Shown: one piece after another, positions 48,142-57,708 of the stretch
How positions within the stretch are numbered: the stretch's first letter is position 1
Layout: each line of letters begins with the position of its first letter
Assembly: GCF_004917075.1 (NCBI RefSeq)
Contig: NZ_SSYB01000004.1
Location: 417,006 to 481,005 of the forward strand
Direction of reading: 5' to 3'
DNA length: 64,000 nt
Source of the DNA: Geomonas edaphica
Lineage (GTDB): Bacteria; Desulfobacterota; Desulfuromonadia; Geobacterales; Geobacteraceae
Program-made: the position numbers and the translations under genes
The notes under the pieces: model-generated
Databases searched by the model: none
Told to the model about the DNA's origin: nothing
The model's input: the letters and a program-made list of their open reading frames with translations, nothing else

Positions 48142-49023
48142 GTGGAAAGACGGAAATTCCTGAAGGTCCTGGGGCTCTCTTCTCTTTTCCTGCACGGCTG
48201 GCTTAAGGAGCTCTTCGCCGCTCAGGGGGCGACCGTCGCGGTGGCCCAGGGGGGCGACCACGCCGCGACGACCCGCAAGGCGCTTGCGGCGCTGGGGGGG
48301 ATGCAGCGTTTCGTGAAGCCCGGGCAGACCGTGGTGGTAAAGCCAAACATCGGCTGGGACCGCACCCCCGAGTACGCCGCCACCACCAACCCGGCCGTGG
48401 TGAAGGCGCTCGTTGAGGAGTGCCTGAAGGCGGGGGCGAAGCGGGTGAAGGTGTTCGACCGGACCTGCAACGACCCCCGCCGCTGCTACACCTCGAGCGG
48501 CATCGAGGCGACGCTCAAGGGGATGCGAAACGTCGAGGTGAAACAGATCGAGGAAGAACGCTTCAAGAAGGTCGCCTTGAACGGCAAGGTGCTTAAGGAT
48601 GCCGAACTGTACGGCGAAGCGCTCTCCGCCGATGTCTACATCAACGTCCCGGTCGCCAAGCACCACGGCCTGAGCCGGCTCACCCTCGGCATGAAGAACG
48701 TCATGGGGATAATGGGCGGCAACCGCGGCGCCATCCACCGCAACCTGGACCAGGCGCTGGCCGACGTGAACGCCGTCTTCCGCCCCCAGCTCACCGTTAT
48801 CGACGCCACCCGGATCCTCGTCGCCCACGGGCCGCAGGGGGGAAGCCTCGCCGACGTGAAGGTCCTGAACCAGATCATCGCCTCCACCGACATGGTCGCC
48901 GCCGACGCCTACGCCACCACCCTCTTCGGCCTGAAGCCCGCCGACATCGCCGTCACCCGCACCGCCTACCAGCGCGGCCTGGGCGAGATGCGCCTCGACA
49001 GGATGAGGATCGTGCGCGCGTGA
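48142..49023 (+). CDS. DUF362 protein with Tat-type signal
   Basis: This 293-aa protein begins VERRKFLKVLGLSSLFLHGW, a twin-arginine signal for export of a folded protein, and continues with the DUF362 core: VKPGQTVVVKPNIGWDRTPE, VYINVPVAKHHGLSRLTLGM and RGAIHRNLDQALADVNAVF. Members pair with polyferredoxin membrane proteins. The start is GTG at 48142 after AGGAGGGGAAC. It overlaps the next gene (GTGA). Its function is not established; a periplasmic Fe-S or metal-linked role is likely. Confidence 0.85.
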   Translation: MERRKFLKVLGLSSLFLHGWLKELFAAQGATVAVAQGGDHAATTRKALAALGGMQRFVKPGQTVVVKPNIGWDRTPEYAATTNPAVVKALVEECLKAGAKRVKVFDRTCNDPRRCYTSSGIEATLKGMRNVEVKQIEEERFKKVALNGKVLKDAELYGEALSADVYINVPVAKHHGLSRLTLGMKNVMGIMGGNRGAIHRNLDQALADVNAVFRPQLTVIDATRILVAHGPQGGSLADVKVLNQIIASTDMVAADAYATTLFGLKPADIAVTRTAYQRGLGEMRLDRMRIVRA

Positions 49024-50576
49024 GAAAGACGACCTCCGCGCGCATAGCACAGCTTTGCTTCCTCGCCCTCTTCCTCGTGCTCTTCCTGATGACCGAGTAC
49101 CAGGGCAGCGACCGGATCGTCGCCGCGGTGAACGGCTTCTTCCGCGCCGACCCGCTCGTCGCCGCTAGCACCATGCTGGCGGTCAAGGGGTACGTGCCGC
49201 TGCTCTTGCCAGGCCTCGTGGTCCTTTTCCTCGCCCTTTTCCTCGGCAGGTTTTTCTGCGGCTGGATCTGCCCCCTGGGTACCCTCCTCGACCTCGTCAC
49301 CGGCAGGATCAAAAAAGCGGGCGCGCTCCCCCCGCTCACCGGCGGCGCCAAGTACTGGCTCCTCTTCCCGCTTCTTTTCGCCTCGCTCTTCGGGGTGAAC
49401 CTGGCCGGGCTCCTCGACCCCATAGCGCTTTTGCTGCGCGCCCTCACCTTCTTTTTCCACCCGCTCGCCGGCGACGCGGTGCGCGGCGTCTGGCGCTCGC
49501 TCTACGGTGTCATAGGCGAGCGGCGCGACCTCCTCGACCCGGGCTACCGGCTCGTGCGCGACTACCTCATCCCCTTCCGCGAGACGCTCTACCCGCTCGC
49601 CTTTTTTTCCGCGCTCCTCTTCTTCCTGATCCTCTTCCTCGAGCGTTACGAGACCCGCGCCTGGTGCCGCAGGCTTTGTCCCCTCGGGACGCTGCTCGGG
49701 CTCGTCGCCCGCCTGGGCCCCTTGCGCCGCGTCCCGGAGAAGCTCTGTCCCGATTGCCGTGCCTGCCGGGAACATTGTCCCACCTCCTTCGACCGGGAAC
49801 TTTTGCAGAGCGAGGAATGCATCCTCTGCATGGAGTGCGAGGCGAGGTGCCCCGCGCGGCGCATCCGCTTCCGCTTCGGCCGTCCCCGCCTTGACTTCCC
49901 CGCCTCCGCGGGGCGCCGCGTCTTTCTGGGTGGTATCCTCGGTGGCGTCGTGCTTGCCAAAAGCTTCCGCTTTCGCGCGCCCGAGGCCCAGGCGAAGCTT
50001 TTGCGTCCCCCGGGGGTGCGCGACGAGGAGGTGTTTCTCAAAAAGTGCGTGCGCTGCGGCGAGTGCATGAAGGTCTGCCTGAGAAGCGCCCTCTACCCCG
50101 CCTTCCTGCAGGCCGGACCGGAGGCGCTCTACACGCCGCTTGTAATCCCGCGCCTTGGCTACTGCGAGTACAACTGCACCCTCTGCGGCCAGGTCTGCCC
50201 AAGCGGCGCCATCCCGGACCTCCAGCCCGAGGAGAAGCGGCGCGAGGTGATCGGCAAGGCGGTCTTCGACAAGAACCACTGCCTCCCCTTCGCGAAAAGA
50301 ACCGACTGCATCGTCTGCGAGGAGCACTGCCCCGTCCCCGGCAAGGCGATCCGCTCCGAAGCGGTCACCCTCACCGGTTTCGACGGCAAACCGGTCACCG
50401 TGCAACAGCCCTACGTAGTCGACGAACTCTGCAACGGCTGCGGCATCTGCGAGAACGTCTGCCCCCTGGAGGGGAAAGCCGCCATCGAGGTGTTCCGGGT
50501 GAAGGATCGCACCCCCCTCTCCGCTCCATCGCGGGATGCGTCCCCCCCCGATCCCTACGCCGGAGTCAAAGGTTAA
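49020..50576 (+). CDS. Membrane-bound polyferredoxin (NapH/RnfC-type 4Fe-4S protein)
   Basis: This 518-aa protein has several membrane helices in residues 1-230 with FCGWICPLGTLLDLVTG and WCRRLCPLGTLLGLVA (the two C-x3-CP motifs of NapH/NosR-like proteins). It then has multiple 4Fe-4S motifs, including CPDCRACREHCPTSF, CILCMECEARCPARR, CVRCGECMKVC, CTLCGQVCPSGA and CNGCGICENVCP. A central RRVFLGGILGGVV stretch resembles a second Tat-like or membrane element. It would move electrons from the quinone pool toward periplasmic partners. The DUF362 gene overlaps its start. The GTG at 49020 is the likely start. Confidence 0.87.
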   Translation: MRKTTSARIAQLCFLALFLVLFLMTEYQGSDRIVAAVNGFFRADPLVAASTMLAVKGYVPLLLPGLVVLFLALFLGRFFCGWICPLGTLLDLVTGRIKKAGALPPLTGGAKYWLLFPLLFASLFGVNLAGLLDPIALLLRALTFFFHPLAGDAVRGVWRSLYGVIGERRDLLDPGYRLVRDYLIPFRETLYPLAFFSALLFFLILFLERYETRAWCRRLCPLGTLLGLVARLGPLRRVPEKLCPDCRACREHCPTSFDRELLQSEECILCMECEARCPARRIRFRFGRPRLDFPASAGRRVFLGGILGGVVLAKSFRFRAPEAQAKLLRPPGVRDEEVFLKKCVRCGECMKVCLRSALYPAFLQAGPEALYTPLVIPRLGYCEYNCTLCGQVCPSGAIPDLQPEEKRREVIGKAVFDKNHCLPFAKRTDCIVCEEHCPVPGKAIRSEAVTLTGFDGKPVTVQQPYVVDELCNGCGICENVCPLEGKAAIEVFRVKDRTPLSAPSRDASPPDPYAGVKG

Positions 50577-50606
50577 TACGGGCAGGCGTTCCGGCCAGCC
50601 CTTGGC

Positions 50607-50641
50607 AAAAAAAGGCCCGACAGCATTTGCCGTCGGGCCTT
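50607..50641 (-). terminator. Terminator of the chemoreceptor gene
   Basis: AAGGCCCGAC and GTCGGGCCTT form a 10-base stem, followed on the minus strand by a run of T. It lies between the converging polyferredoxin and chemoreceptor genes and can act in both directions. Confidence 0.88.
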
Positions 50642-50677
50642 ATCGTTTCCACCGGTGCCTGCCTGCTATCCGTACCG

Positions 50678-52759
50678 CTAGAAGGTCTCGAACTGCTCGT
50701 CGAGATCGTTCAGATTGATCTCGGCACCGGTCACCGGGCCGGACTGGGTGAGCTTGTTCCTCCCCCCCTTCGCCTTCATGGGGGCTTCCTTGCGCGCCGG
50801 CCGCGCTTCGGGCTGCGGCTCCTTAAACCTTACCGGTGCCGTCTTCGCGCCGCGCTCCTGCCCTATGTTGAAGTAACCGATGGTCGCCTGCAGCTGTTCC
50901 GACTGCGAGGAGAGTTCCTCCGCCGTCGCGGACATCTGCTCGCTCGCCGAGGCGTTCTGCTGGATCACCTGGTCGAGCTGCTGGATCGCCTTGTTGATCT
51001 GGGTCGCACCACTGTCCTGCTCCTTGCAGGCGGCAGAGATCTCCTGCACAAGTTCCGCGGTGCGCTGGATATCCGGGAGCATGCGGTCCAGCATCTGTCC
51101 AGCAGTCTCGGCCACCTCTACGCTTGTCGAGGAGAGCTCCGAGATCTCGGCCGCCGCCTTCTGCGAGCGCTCGGCGAGCTTTCTCACCTCGCTTGCTACC
51201 ACGGCAAACCCCTTGCCGTGCTCACCGGCGCGGGCCGCCTCTATCGCAGCGTTCAGCGCCAAAAGGTTCGTCTGCCGCGCGATCTCCTCGATGATGGAGA
51301 TCTTCCCGGCGATGTCCTTCATCGCCTGCACCGTTTGCGCCACCGCCTTGCCACCTTCCTGGGCGTCCTGGGCGGACTTCACGGCGATCTTTTCGGTCTG
51401 CATGGCGTTGTCCGCGTTCTGCCTGATGTTGGAGGACATCTCCTCCATGGAGGAAGAGGCCTGCTCCGCTGCGGCAGCCTGTTCGCTCGCTCCCTGGGAG
51501 AGCTGCTGCGAACCGGATGACATCTGCTGGCTGCCGGCCGCCACGTTGTTGGCCGCCTCCTTCACGTCGGTGACCACCGCGGAAAGCTTGGACACCATGC
51601 TGGAGAGGGAACGCATCAACTCGTCGTTCGCCGAGCGCTCCTCGAGCTGGACGGTGAGGTTGCCGCCGGCCACCTCCTTCGCCGCACTCGTGATCGCGGA
51701 GATGGCGGCGATCAACTGGTTCAGGTTTTCCTTGATCTGGTTGAAGTCGCCGCGGTACTCCTCCCTTATCGGCGCGGGCATGTCCCCCTTGGCGATGCGG
51801 TCTACGTAGTCGGCGGCCACCTGCAGCGGGCCGATCACCGCGTCGAGGGTCTGGTTCACGCCTTCGACGATGCGCCGGAAGTCCCCCTCGTGACGCCCTG
51901 CGTCAGCGCGCGTCGCAAGCTTTCCTTCCACTGCCGCGTGGGAAAGGGTTTTTGCGTCGTCGACGAGCGCCTGGATGCGCTCCGTCATCCCCTTGAGCGC
52001 GGCGAGCAGTTGACCGGACTCATCCTCGGATTCCGCATCGAGGTTCACGTTCAGGTTCCCCGCCGCGATCTTGTTGGCCGCATCGAGCGCCCTGCCGAGC
52101 GGCCTGGTAATGGCGTTCGCGACCATGGTGGCAAAGACGAAGGCGAGCACGGCACACAGGATGCCACCGCCTACGAGGATCGCCTTGGTCCTCGCCTCGA
52201 GCGCCTCGGCATCCTTCATGCGCACGCCAAGGAGCGACATCTCCTCCTTCTGCATGTCGGCGATGACCACGCGCATCGCGTCCATAAATTGTTTTCCCTT
52301 GGCCTGCTGCACCGTCCGCACCACCTGCTCCATGCCGGTCCCGCTGCCCGCCTGCCGTCTGAGGGCGATGAGCGGCTCCACGTCGACCTTGAGCCAGTCC
52401 TCCTTGGACTGGAACAGTTTCGTCAAGCGCTCCTGCTGCTTCGGGTTGTCCGCGGTGAGCCGCTTCGCCTCCTCCCATGCCCTGGAGAAGTCGGTCTTGC
52501 CGGCGTTCAGCGGCTCGAGAAACTTGTCCTCACCGGTGAGGGCGAAGCCTCGCTCGCCGGTTTCTATGTTGACCAGTGCGGTCAGTATGTTCGCCACCTG
52601 TTCGGTCACCTGGTAGGTGTGGACGTTCATCCTGTTAGCCTTGCCGAGCGAGGCGAGGTTGATGTAAGCCACGGCGACCAGGGTGGCGACAAGTACGATT
52701 ATGATGGAAAAGACGAGGTACAGCTTCTTACCGATCTTCATGTTTTTGAAAAAGCTCAC
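50678..52759 (-). CDS. Methyl-accepting chemotaxis protein with CHASE3-type sensor
   Basis: This 693-aa receptor has a first membrane helix (about residues 13-33), a periplasmic four-helix CHASE3-like sensor (about 40-190) with [20 protein letters not shown], and a second helix (about 193-215). A HAMP domain is followed by a further HAMP-like region. The signalling hairpin contains [20 protein letters not shown] then [18 protein letters not shown]. The protein ends in DEQFETF and lacks a CheR pentapeptide. The start is GTG at 52759, with AGGAG seven bases upstream; an ATG 18 bases further in is the alternative. A sigma-28-like promoter lies upstream. Confidence 0.93.
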   Translation of the reverse strand: MSFFKNMKIGKKLYLVFSIIIVLVATLVAVAYINLASLGKANRMNVHTYQVTEQVANILTALVNIETGERGFALTGEDKFLEPLNAGKTDFSRAWEEAKRLTADNPKQQERLTKLFQSKEDWLKVDVEPLIALRRQAGSGTGMEQVVRTVQQAKGKQFMDAMRVVIADMQKEEMSLLGVRMKDAEALEARTKAILVGGGILCAVLAFVFATMVANAITRPLGRALDAANKIAAGNLNVNLDAESEDESGQLLAALKGMTERIQALVDDAKTLSHAAVEGKLATRADAGRHEGDFRRIVEGVNQTLDAVIGPLQVAADYVDRIAKGDMPAPIREEYRGDFNQIKENLNQLIAAISAITSAAKEVAGGNLTVQLEERSANDELMRSLSSMVSKLSAVVTDVKEAANNVAAGSQQMSSGSQQLSQGASEQAAAAEQASSSMEEMSSNIRQNADNAMQTEKIAVKSAQDAQEGGKAVAQTVQAMKDIAGKISIIEEIARQTNLLALNAAIEAARAGEHGKGFAVVASEVRKLAERSQKAAAEISELSSTSVEVAETAGQMLDRMLPDIQRTAELVQEISAACKEQDSGATQINKAIQQLDQVIQQNASASEQMSATAEELSSQSEQLQATIGYFNIGQERGAKTAPVRFKEPQPEARPARKEAPMKAKGGRNKLTQSGPVTGAEINLNDLDEQFETF

Positions 52760-52894
52760 ATCTTTCTCCTTTCTTTTCACGCCGGGCAGCGTGTGTGATG
52801 CGAAACGGCAGGAAACACGTCCGACGACACGAGGGGCGCGCCCGCCTCCGCCGTCGTAACAGTACCCCGGCCAATCCGGGTTCAATGCAGACCG

Positions 52895-52921
52895 ATATCG
52901 TCAGCTAAACCGCAGAAGTTA
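52895..52921 (-). promoter_or_regulatory. Possible sigma-28 promoter of the chemoreceptor
   Basis: TAACTTCT-N11-GACGATAT matches the FliA consensus TAAAGTTT-N11-GCCGATAA at 11 of 16 positions with the right spacer. It is 136 bp before the GTG start. FliA control of chemoreceptors is common. Confidence 0.4.
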
Positions 52922-53334
52922 AGGTGTTTTTTTTCGTTTCACCCCTCCGAACGCACCCCCGTTACGGGTTACCCGGGACATTTCGTATACTTAGCATCGA
53001 TTTATCCCATAAAATTTTTTTCCCATCCCCCTGACGCTGACATAGTACCGGACCTTACTGACTCATCACCGGATCTTCCAACGACGGGATTGCCCTTTTC
53101 CGGCACTGATATGGGAACATGCAAGCTTTGCAAAGCATAGCGAAGCCGCTGCTTCACTTGGCCACCGCCTTCGCTTTTTCCTTAAAGTTTCCGAGCAATT
53201 CCGCCGACACGTCTATCAGACGGAGCAGTAGTAATCGAAACCGATTGTTGCTATACTACGGTGGTTGTCAAAGATTTATCAGCCTTAATCCTTCTGCATA
53301 GATTGCATGTGGTGCTGAACCAGGGAGACAGGAG
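52922..53334. other. Gap upstream of the ErcA-like gene
   Basis: No gene is supported. The region is AT-rich around 52985-53030 and holds a small AATCG/CGATT dyad near 53232-53246. A 60-codon frame at 53119-53301 lacks a ribosome site and family resemblance. No riboswitch pattern was recognised. It presumably carries the promoter of the downstream dehydrogenase. Confidence 0.5.
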
Positions 53335-54495
53335 ATGGCGGAAGGTCTGCAACTGAGGAAATTTCTCGCACCCGAATTCATCTTCGGAGCAGGTGCGAGG
53401 GAACTGGCCGGGCGTTATGCCAGAAATCTCGGCGGCCGGAAGGTGCTCGTGGTCTCGGACCCGGGCGTGGTCCAGGCCGGATGGACCGCCGATGTTACCA
53501 AGAGCCTCGAGGCGGAGGGACTCCCATATGTCCTTTTCACCGCGCTCACGCCCAACCCCAAGGCCGAGGAGGTCATGGCCGGGGTCGCCTTGTACCGTGA
53601 AGAGCGCTGCGACGTGATCGTAGCGGTGGGGGGCGGAAGCCCGATCGACTGCGCCAAAGGGATCGGCATCGTTTCATCGAACCACAGGCACATCCTCGAA
53701 TTCGAGGGAGTGGACATGGTGAAGGCACCCATGCCTCCCCTGATCTGCATCCCGACCACCGGGGGAACCTCGGCCGACGTCTCGCAGTTCGCCATCATCA
53801 GCAACCCGCTCGAACGGGTTAAGATCGCCATCATCAGCAAGTCGGTGGTGCCCGACATCGCCCTCATCGATCCCATCACCCTCACCACGATGGATCCGTA
53901 CCTCACCGCCTGCACCGGTCTCGACGCTATGACCCACGCCATCGAGGCCTTCGTCTCCACCGCCAGCTCTTCGATGACCGACCTGCACGCGCTGGAAGCG
54001 GTAAAGATCCTCTCCTCCAGCCTTATTCCCAGCATCCGCAATCCCGAAGACCAGGAGCTCAGGAGCCAGGTGATGATGGGGAGCCTGCAGGCGGGGCTCG
54101 CCTTCTCCAACGCAATCCTCGGGGCGAACCACGCTATGGCGCATAGCCTGGGGGGCGCCCTCGATCTCGCCCACGGCGAATGTAACGCCATCCTCCTCGA
54201 TCACGTCATCGACTTCAACTTCGACGCCTCTCCGGAGCGCTTCGAGCGCATCGCGCAGGCGATGGGGCTCGACCTGCGCGGCCTCCCCATCCTTCAGAAG
54301 AAGAAGCTCCTCATCGAGCACGTGCGCTCGCTTAAGGCCCAAGCCGGCGTAGCACGCACCCTGGCCGAGGTGGGGGTCGGGGTCGACGATCTCAAGCAGT
54401 ACAGCGAGCACGCCCTGAAAGACCCCTGCATGGCTACCAACCCGCGTCGCGCCTCAAAGAGGGACATAGAGGTCGTCTATGAAGAATCCCTCTGA
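53335..54495 (+). CDS. Iron-containing alcohol dehydrogenase, ErcA-like
   Basis: This 386-aa group III alcohol dehydrogenase has the NAD-binding VGGGSPIDCAKGIGIVSSNH and metal ligands in GLDAMTHAIEAFVS and NHAMAHSLGGALDLAHGECN. In Pseudomonas the ErcA protein of this family has a regulatory role together with a sensor kinase in ethanol metabolism. Here the gene overlaps a PAS hybrid kinase gene by 17 bp, which fits that pairing. Whether it is a catalyst, a sensor or both is unknown. GGGAG lies seven bases before the ATG. Confidence 0.87.
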   Translation: MAEGLQLRKFLAPEFIFGAGARELAGRYARNLGGRKVLVVSDPGVVQAGWTADVTKSLEAEGLPYVLFTALTPNPKAEEVMAGVALYREERCDVIVAVGGGSPIDCAKGIGIVSSNHRHILEFEGVDMVKAPMPPLICIPTTGGTSADVSQFAIISNPLERVKIAIISKSVVPDIALIDPITLTTMDPYLTACTGLDAMTHAIEAFVSTASSSMTDLHALEAVKILSSSLIPSIRNPEDQELRSQVMMGSLQAGLAFSNAILGANHAMAHSLGGALDLAHGECNAILLDHVIDFNFDASPERFERIAQAMGLDLRGLPILQKKKLLIEHVRSLKAQAGVARTLAEVGVGVDDLKQYSEHALKDPCMATNPRRASKRDIEVVYEESL

Positions 54496-56503
54496 TCCAT
54501 CGGACTCCCCCCCTCGCGACGACCTCGATTCCCTCGAGACCCTGCAGCGCAAACTCGCGGGTTTCGGTGAGAACTCGCTGAGAAAGACCTACTACCCCGA
54601 ACTCCAGGACCGCCTTGAGGAGCTGGAACGGCTGAAGGCGTTCCTCGATCACAGCAACGACGCCATCTTCCTCGTCGAAACGGTCACCGGTCGGATCGTG
54701 GACCTGAACGACTCCGCCTGCCGCCAGACGGGATGGAGCCGTGAGGAACTCCTGGAAAAATCCCTTTTCGAGGTGTCTGACCTGTGGCATTCCGCCGCCG
54801 AAGCGCTGATACGCGCCCCGGAGCGCCGGGAAGAGCCGCGCGAACTGATCGTCACCGAGCTGCATAAAAAGGGGGGCGGGCGCTTCTGGGCCGAGCTCAC
54901 CCTGAACCGGACGCAGTTTCGCGACAAGGCCTACGTCCTCGCCGTGGCGCGCGACATCACCACCCGTCGCGCCGTCGAGGAGGCGCTGCGCCAGAGCGAG
55001 GAGTTCCTGAAGAACGTGGTCGATCACATCCCCGCCATGGTCTTCGCAAAAGACGCCGTGAAGCTGCACTTCATCACCATCAACAAGTACGGCGAGGAAC
55101 TTCTCGGTTTTTCCCGCAAGGAGATCCTCGGCAGGAGCAACCACGACCTCTTCCCAAGCGAGCAGGCCGACTTCTTCAGCGCCAAGGACCGGGAGACCCT
55201 GGAGTCGGGTGAACTGGTCGAGATCCCCGAGGAGGTGATCAGCACCGCCGCCGGGAACCGGATCCTGCACACGAAGAAGATCCCCCTCATGGACGATCAG
55301 GGAAAGGCACGCTACCTCCTGGGCATCGCCGAGGACATCACCGAGAAGAAACAGCTCGAGGAAAAGCTCCTGCAATCCCAGAAGATGGAAGCGATCGGGC
55401 AACTGGCCGGCGGGGTGGCGCACGACTTCAACAACATCCTCATGGTTATCATGGGGTACGGCAGCATGCTTAGAAACGATCCCTCCCTGGCGTCGGAAAA
55501 CCGGGAACAGGTGGAGCGGATCATGGAGGCCGCCGACAAGGCCGCCCAGCTCACCGCTGGACTTCTCACCTTCAGCAGAAAGCAGGTGATCAAGACGCAG
55601 ACCGTCGACCTGAACGAGGTGATCCGGCGTGTGGAAAAATTCCTCTCCCGCATCATCGGGGAGGACGTGCAGCTTAAGTCGCAGCTTCCCGAGCACCCGC
55701 TCCCGGTTGAGATGGACAGTAACCAGATCGAACAGGTGCTGGTGAACCTGGCCACCAACGCGCGCGACGCCATGCCGCGCGGGGGACTCCTCACCGTCAC
55801 CACGTCGCTGCAGCGTATCGACCAGGGGTTTGTCGATGCCAACGACGCCGGCTCACCCGGTCCTTACGCCGTGGTCTCCATCTCCGACACCGGCCTCGGG
55901 ATGGACGAGGCGACGCGCCGGAGGATCTTCGAGCCCTTCTTCACGACCAAGGAACTGGGTAAGGGGACCGGGCTCGGTATGTCCATCGTGTACGGCATCG
56001 TGACGCAGCACGGCGGTTTCATCAACGTCTACAGCGAGCCGGGCCTCGGCACCACTTTCAAGATCTACCTGCCGCTCAGCCCCTCCGCCTTTGAGGCGGC
56101 TGAAGCGCTGAGGGAGCTGGAGCACCCGCGCGGCGGGAGCGAGACCATCCTCGTGGTCGAGGACGAGGCAAACCTGCGCACCCTGCTGGAGCAGATCCTC
56201 ACCGGCGCCGGATATCAGGTGCTGGTGGCGGAAAACGGCGCCGTCGCCGTCGACACCTTCGCAAGAAACGAGGGGAAAATCGCCCTCATACTCATGGACA
56301 TGGTGATGCCGGGGATGAGCGGCAAGGAGGCCTGCGGTGCCATCCGCAGGATCGATCCGTCGGCGCGCGTCCTGTACACGAGCGGCTACACCATGGACAT
56401 CATCAAGAGCCGTGACCTCATGGAGGAGGGTACCGAGCTGATGACGAAGCCGGTGCGCCCGGCCGAGCTTTTAAGAAAGGTGCGGGAGATGCTGGACCGC
56501 TAG
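54479..56503 (+). CDS. PAS-PAS hybrid histidine kinase/response regulator
   Basis: This 674-aa soluble protein has a coiled N-terminus, a first PAS (about residues 50-165, HSNDAIFLVETVTGRIVDLN), a second PAS (about 175-290, VVDHIPAMVFAKDAVKLHFI), a HisKA domain with QLAGGVAHDFNNILMVIMGY, an HATPase domain (GKGTGLGMSIVYGIVTQHGG) and a C-terminal receiver with LILMDMVMPGMSG as phospho-site. Lack of membrane segments points to a cytoplasmic signal. Overlap with the dehydrogenase gene implies joint synthesis and suggests that the dehydrogenase or its ligand feeds this kinase. Confidence 0.9.
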   Translation: MKNPSDPSDSPPRDDLDSLETLQRKLAGFGENSLRKTYYPELQDRLEELERLKAFLDHSNDAIFLVETVTGRIVDLNDSACRQTGWSREELLEKSLFEVSDLWHSAAEALIRAPERREEPRELIVTELHKKGGGRFWAELTLNRTQFRDKAYVLAVARDITTRRAVEEALRQSEEFLKNVVDHIPAMVFAKDAVKLHFITINKYGEELLGFSRKEILGRSNHDLFPSEQADFFSAKDRETLESGELVEIPEEVISTAAGNRILHTKKIPLMDDQGKARYLLGIAEDITEKKQLEEKLLQSQKMEAIGQLAGGVAHDFNNILMVIMGYGSMLRNDPSLASENREQVERIMEAADKAAQLTAGLLTFSRKQVIKTQTVDLNEVIRRVEKFLSRIIGEDVQLKSQLPEHPLPVEMDSNQIEQVLVNLATNARDAMPRGGLLTVTTSLQRIDQGFVDANDAGSPGPYAVVSISDTGLGMDEATRRRIFEPFFTTKELGKGTGLGMSIVYGIVTQHGGFINVYSEPGLGTTFKIYLPLSPSAFEAAEALRELEHPRGGSETILVVEDEANLRTLLEQILTGAGYQVLVAENGAVAVDTFARNEGKIALILMDMVMPGMSGKEACGAIRRIDPSARVLYTSGYTMDIIKSRDLMEEGTELMTKPVRPAELLRKVREMLDR

Positions 56504-57591
56504 ACTGAGAGCTCGCGGCAGCGCAAGAGGAAGAGACGGTCGGCGTAACTGCCGGCCCGTTTCAGGTCAAGAGGGGAGAGTTCGGCCGCCTGGACAGGGT
56601 GGCGGAAGCGGCGCAGGAAGCGGCGCTCCGCACCGTTTAGGGGGCCGTTTTCGTTTCCCAGCCGCCCCGGGATGTCAACCAGGGTGATACGCCACGGGGA
56701 AAGGGCGGGGAGAAGGCACGGGTTCAGGCGAAAGACCGCCTTTGAGTCGGGGCATGGGCCCTTAGGACGGCGCCCGAGGTAGAGCACGAAATTGCCAGGC
56801 GACGTTTTCTCCTTCTCCATAGTCAGGATCCGTTCCACCTCGCGCTCCGGTTCCGGGAGGGCGTCCCGGTGCGCGAAACGCAACAGGGTAAGGCCGCTTG
56901 CCGCGACAAGCTCCAGCAGCTCGCCGATACGATAGCTTTTCACCTGCGGGTGCAGCAGGGCATCGGCAAGCCCGGCCCGGTTTGCCACCTCGCCGGAGCT
57001 CTCGAAGAACTCCCTCAGCCGCGAACCTTGCGCACTGCGCGCCACCATCCTTCGCACCGCCTCGGGCTCGCGCACCTTTAAAAGGGTGAGCGCCCGCCGG
57101 ATGGCATCCTCCTCGCGCCGTGTGTAGCGGCTGTAGACCATCAACCTCATAATCCCCCCTTCCCCAAGGCGCGCGGTGAGCGCGCGCAACCCCGCTTCCG
57201 GCTCCGCCAGGTGGTGCAGCACCCCGTAGGCGTCGATGAAACCGTAGGGGCCGGTGACGAGCGCCGGGTCGAGGAGGTCTCCTGCCACGAAATCGACCCC
57301 GGTCACCCCGTGCACGAGGCAGTGCAGCCGGGCCCGCCTAAGGCTCGTCTCGGAGAGGTCAAGGGCGGTGATCCGGGCCTTCGGGTTGGCGACGGCGAAA
57401 GGATATGGGGCGAAGGTGCCGCACCCGGCGATGAGGATGCGGGCGAGATCGGCCGGCGGAAGTTCACCGTTGAAAAGGGACCAGAGGGCGTCGAGGTTGT
57501 TCGCGTAGGTGTCGGCGCGGCGCACCGAGGCAAAGAGGGGATAACTCGGATAGGGGTAAAGCTCGTAGTGGCGGCGGACGGCATCGGGCAT
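56500..57591 (-). CDS. Class I SAM-dependent methyltransferase
   Basis: This 363-aa protein has a fused layout: an N-terminal RRHYELYPYPSYPLF, a SAM-binding core with ILIAGCGTFAPYPFAVANP and ITALDLSETSLRRARLH, and post-motif FIDAYGVLHHLAEPEAGLRA. The C-terminal 150 residues are of unknown function. The tetrapyrrole- or metabolite-type substrate is not predictable. It converges on the hybrid kinase gene with a 4-bp overlap. The ATG at 57591 is chosen as the start of the conserved part. Confidence 0.82.
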   Translation of the reverse strand: MPDAVRRHYELYPYPSYPLFASVRRADTYANNLDALWSLFNGELPPADLARILIAGCGTFAPYPFAVANPKARITALDLSETSLRRARLHCLVHGVTGVDFVAGDLLDPALVTGPYGFIDAYGVLHHLAEPEAGLRALTARLGEGGIMRLMVYSRYTRREEDAIRRALTLLKVREPEAVRRMVARSAQGSRLREFFESSGEVANRAGLADALLHPQVKSYRIGELLELVAASGLTLLRFAHRDALPEPEREVERILTMEKEKTSPGNFVLYLGRRPKGPCPDSKAVFRLNPCLLPALSPWRITLVDIPGRLGNENGPLNGAERRFLRRFRHPVQAAELSPLDLKRAGSYADRLFLLRCRELSV

Positions 57592-57640
57592 GACCGACAC
57601 TCTAGCGCGGCGGGGCTTTATTGGCAAGCGTCCCAATGAG

Positions 57641-57667
57641 AAAGGGGGCGGAAAATCCGCCCCCTTT
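57641..57667 (-). terminator. Hairpin terminator after the OmpK-like gene
   Basis: AAAGGGGGCGGA and TCCGCCCCCTTT form a perfect 12-base stem with a three-base loop, about 40 bp after the porin-like gene stop. T content after the stem is modest on the minus strand. Confidence 0.7.
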
Positions 57668-57708
57668 CATTGCATCTCGGCGGGAACCCCATGGGCTCCC
57701 TGCCGTTT

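Noticed and set aside
53183-53210. Sigma-28-like promoter (TAAAGTTT-N12-GCCGACAC) for the ErcA-like gene
   Set aside because: The -35 is perfect but the -10 matches only in GCCGA, the spacer is one base long and the gene has no motility link.
53119-53301. 60-codon open frame upstream of the ErcA-like gene
   Set aside because: No ribosome site, skewed composition and no family resemblance; it overlaps the expected promoter region.
52760-53334. Cyclic-di-GMP riboswitch, common in Geobacteraceae
   Set aside because: The conserved GEMM core segments were not found on either strand in this gap or in the other large gaps.
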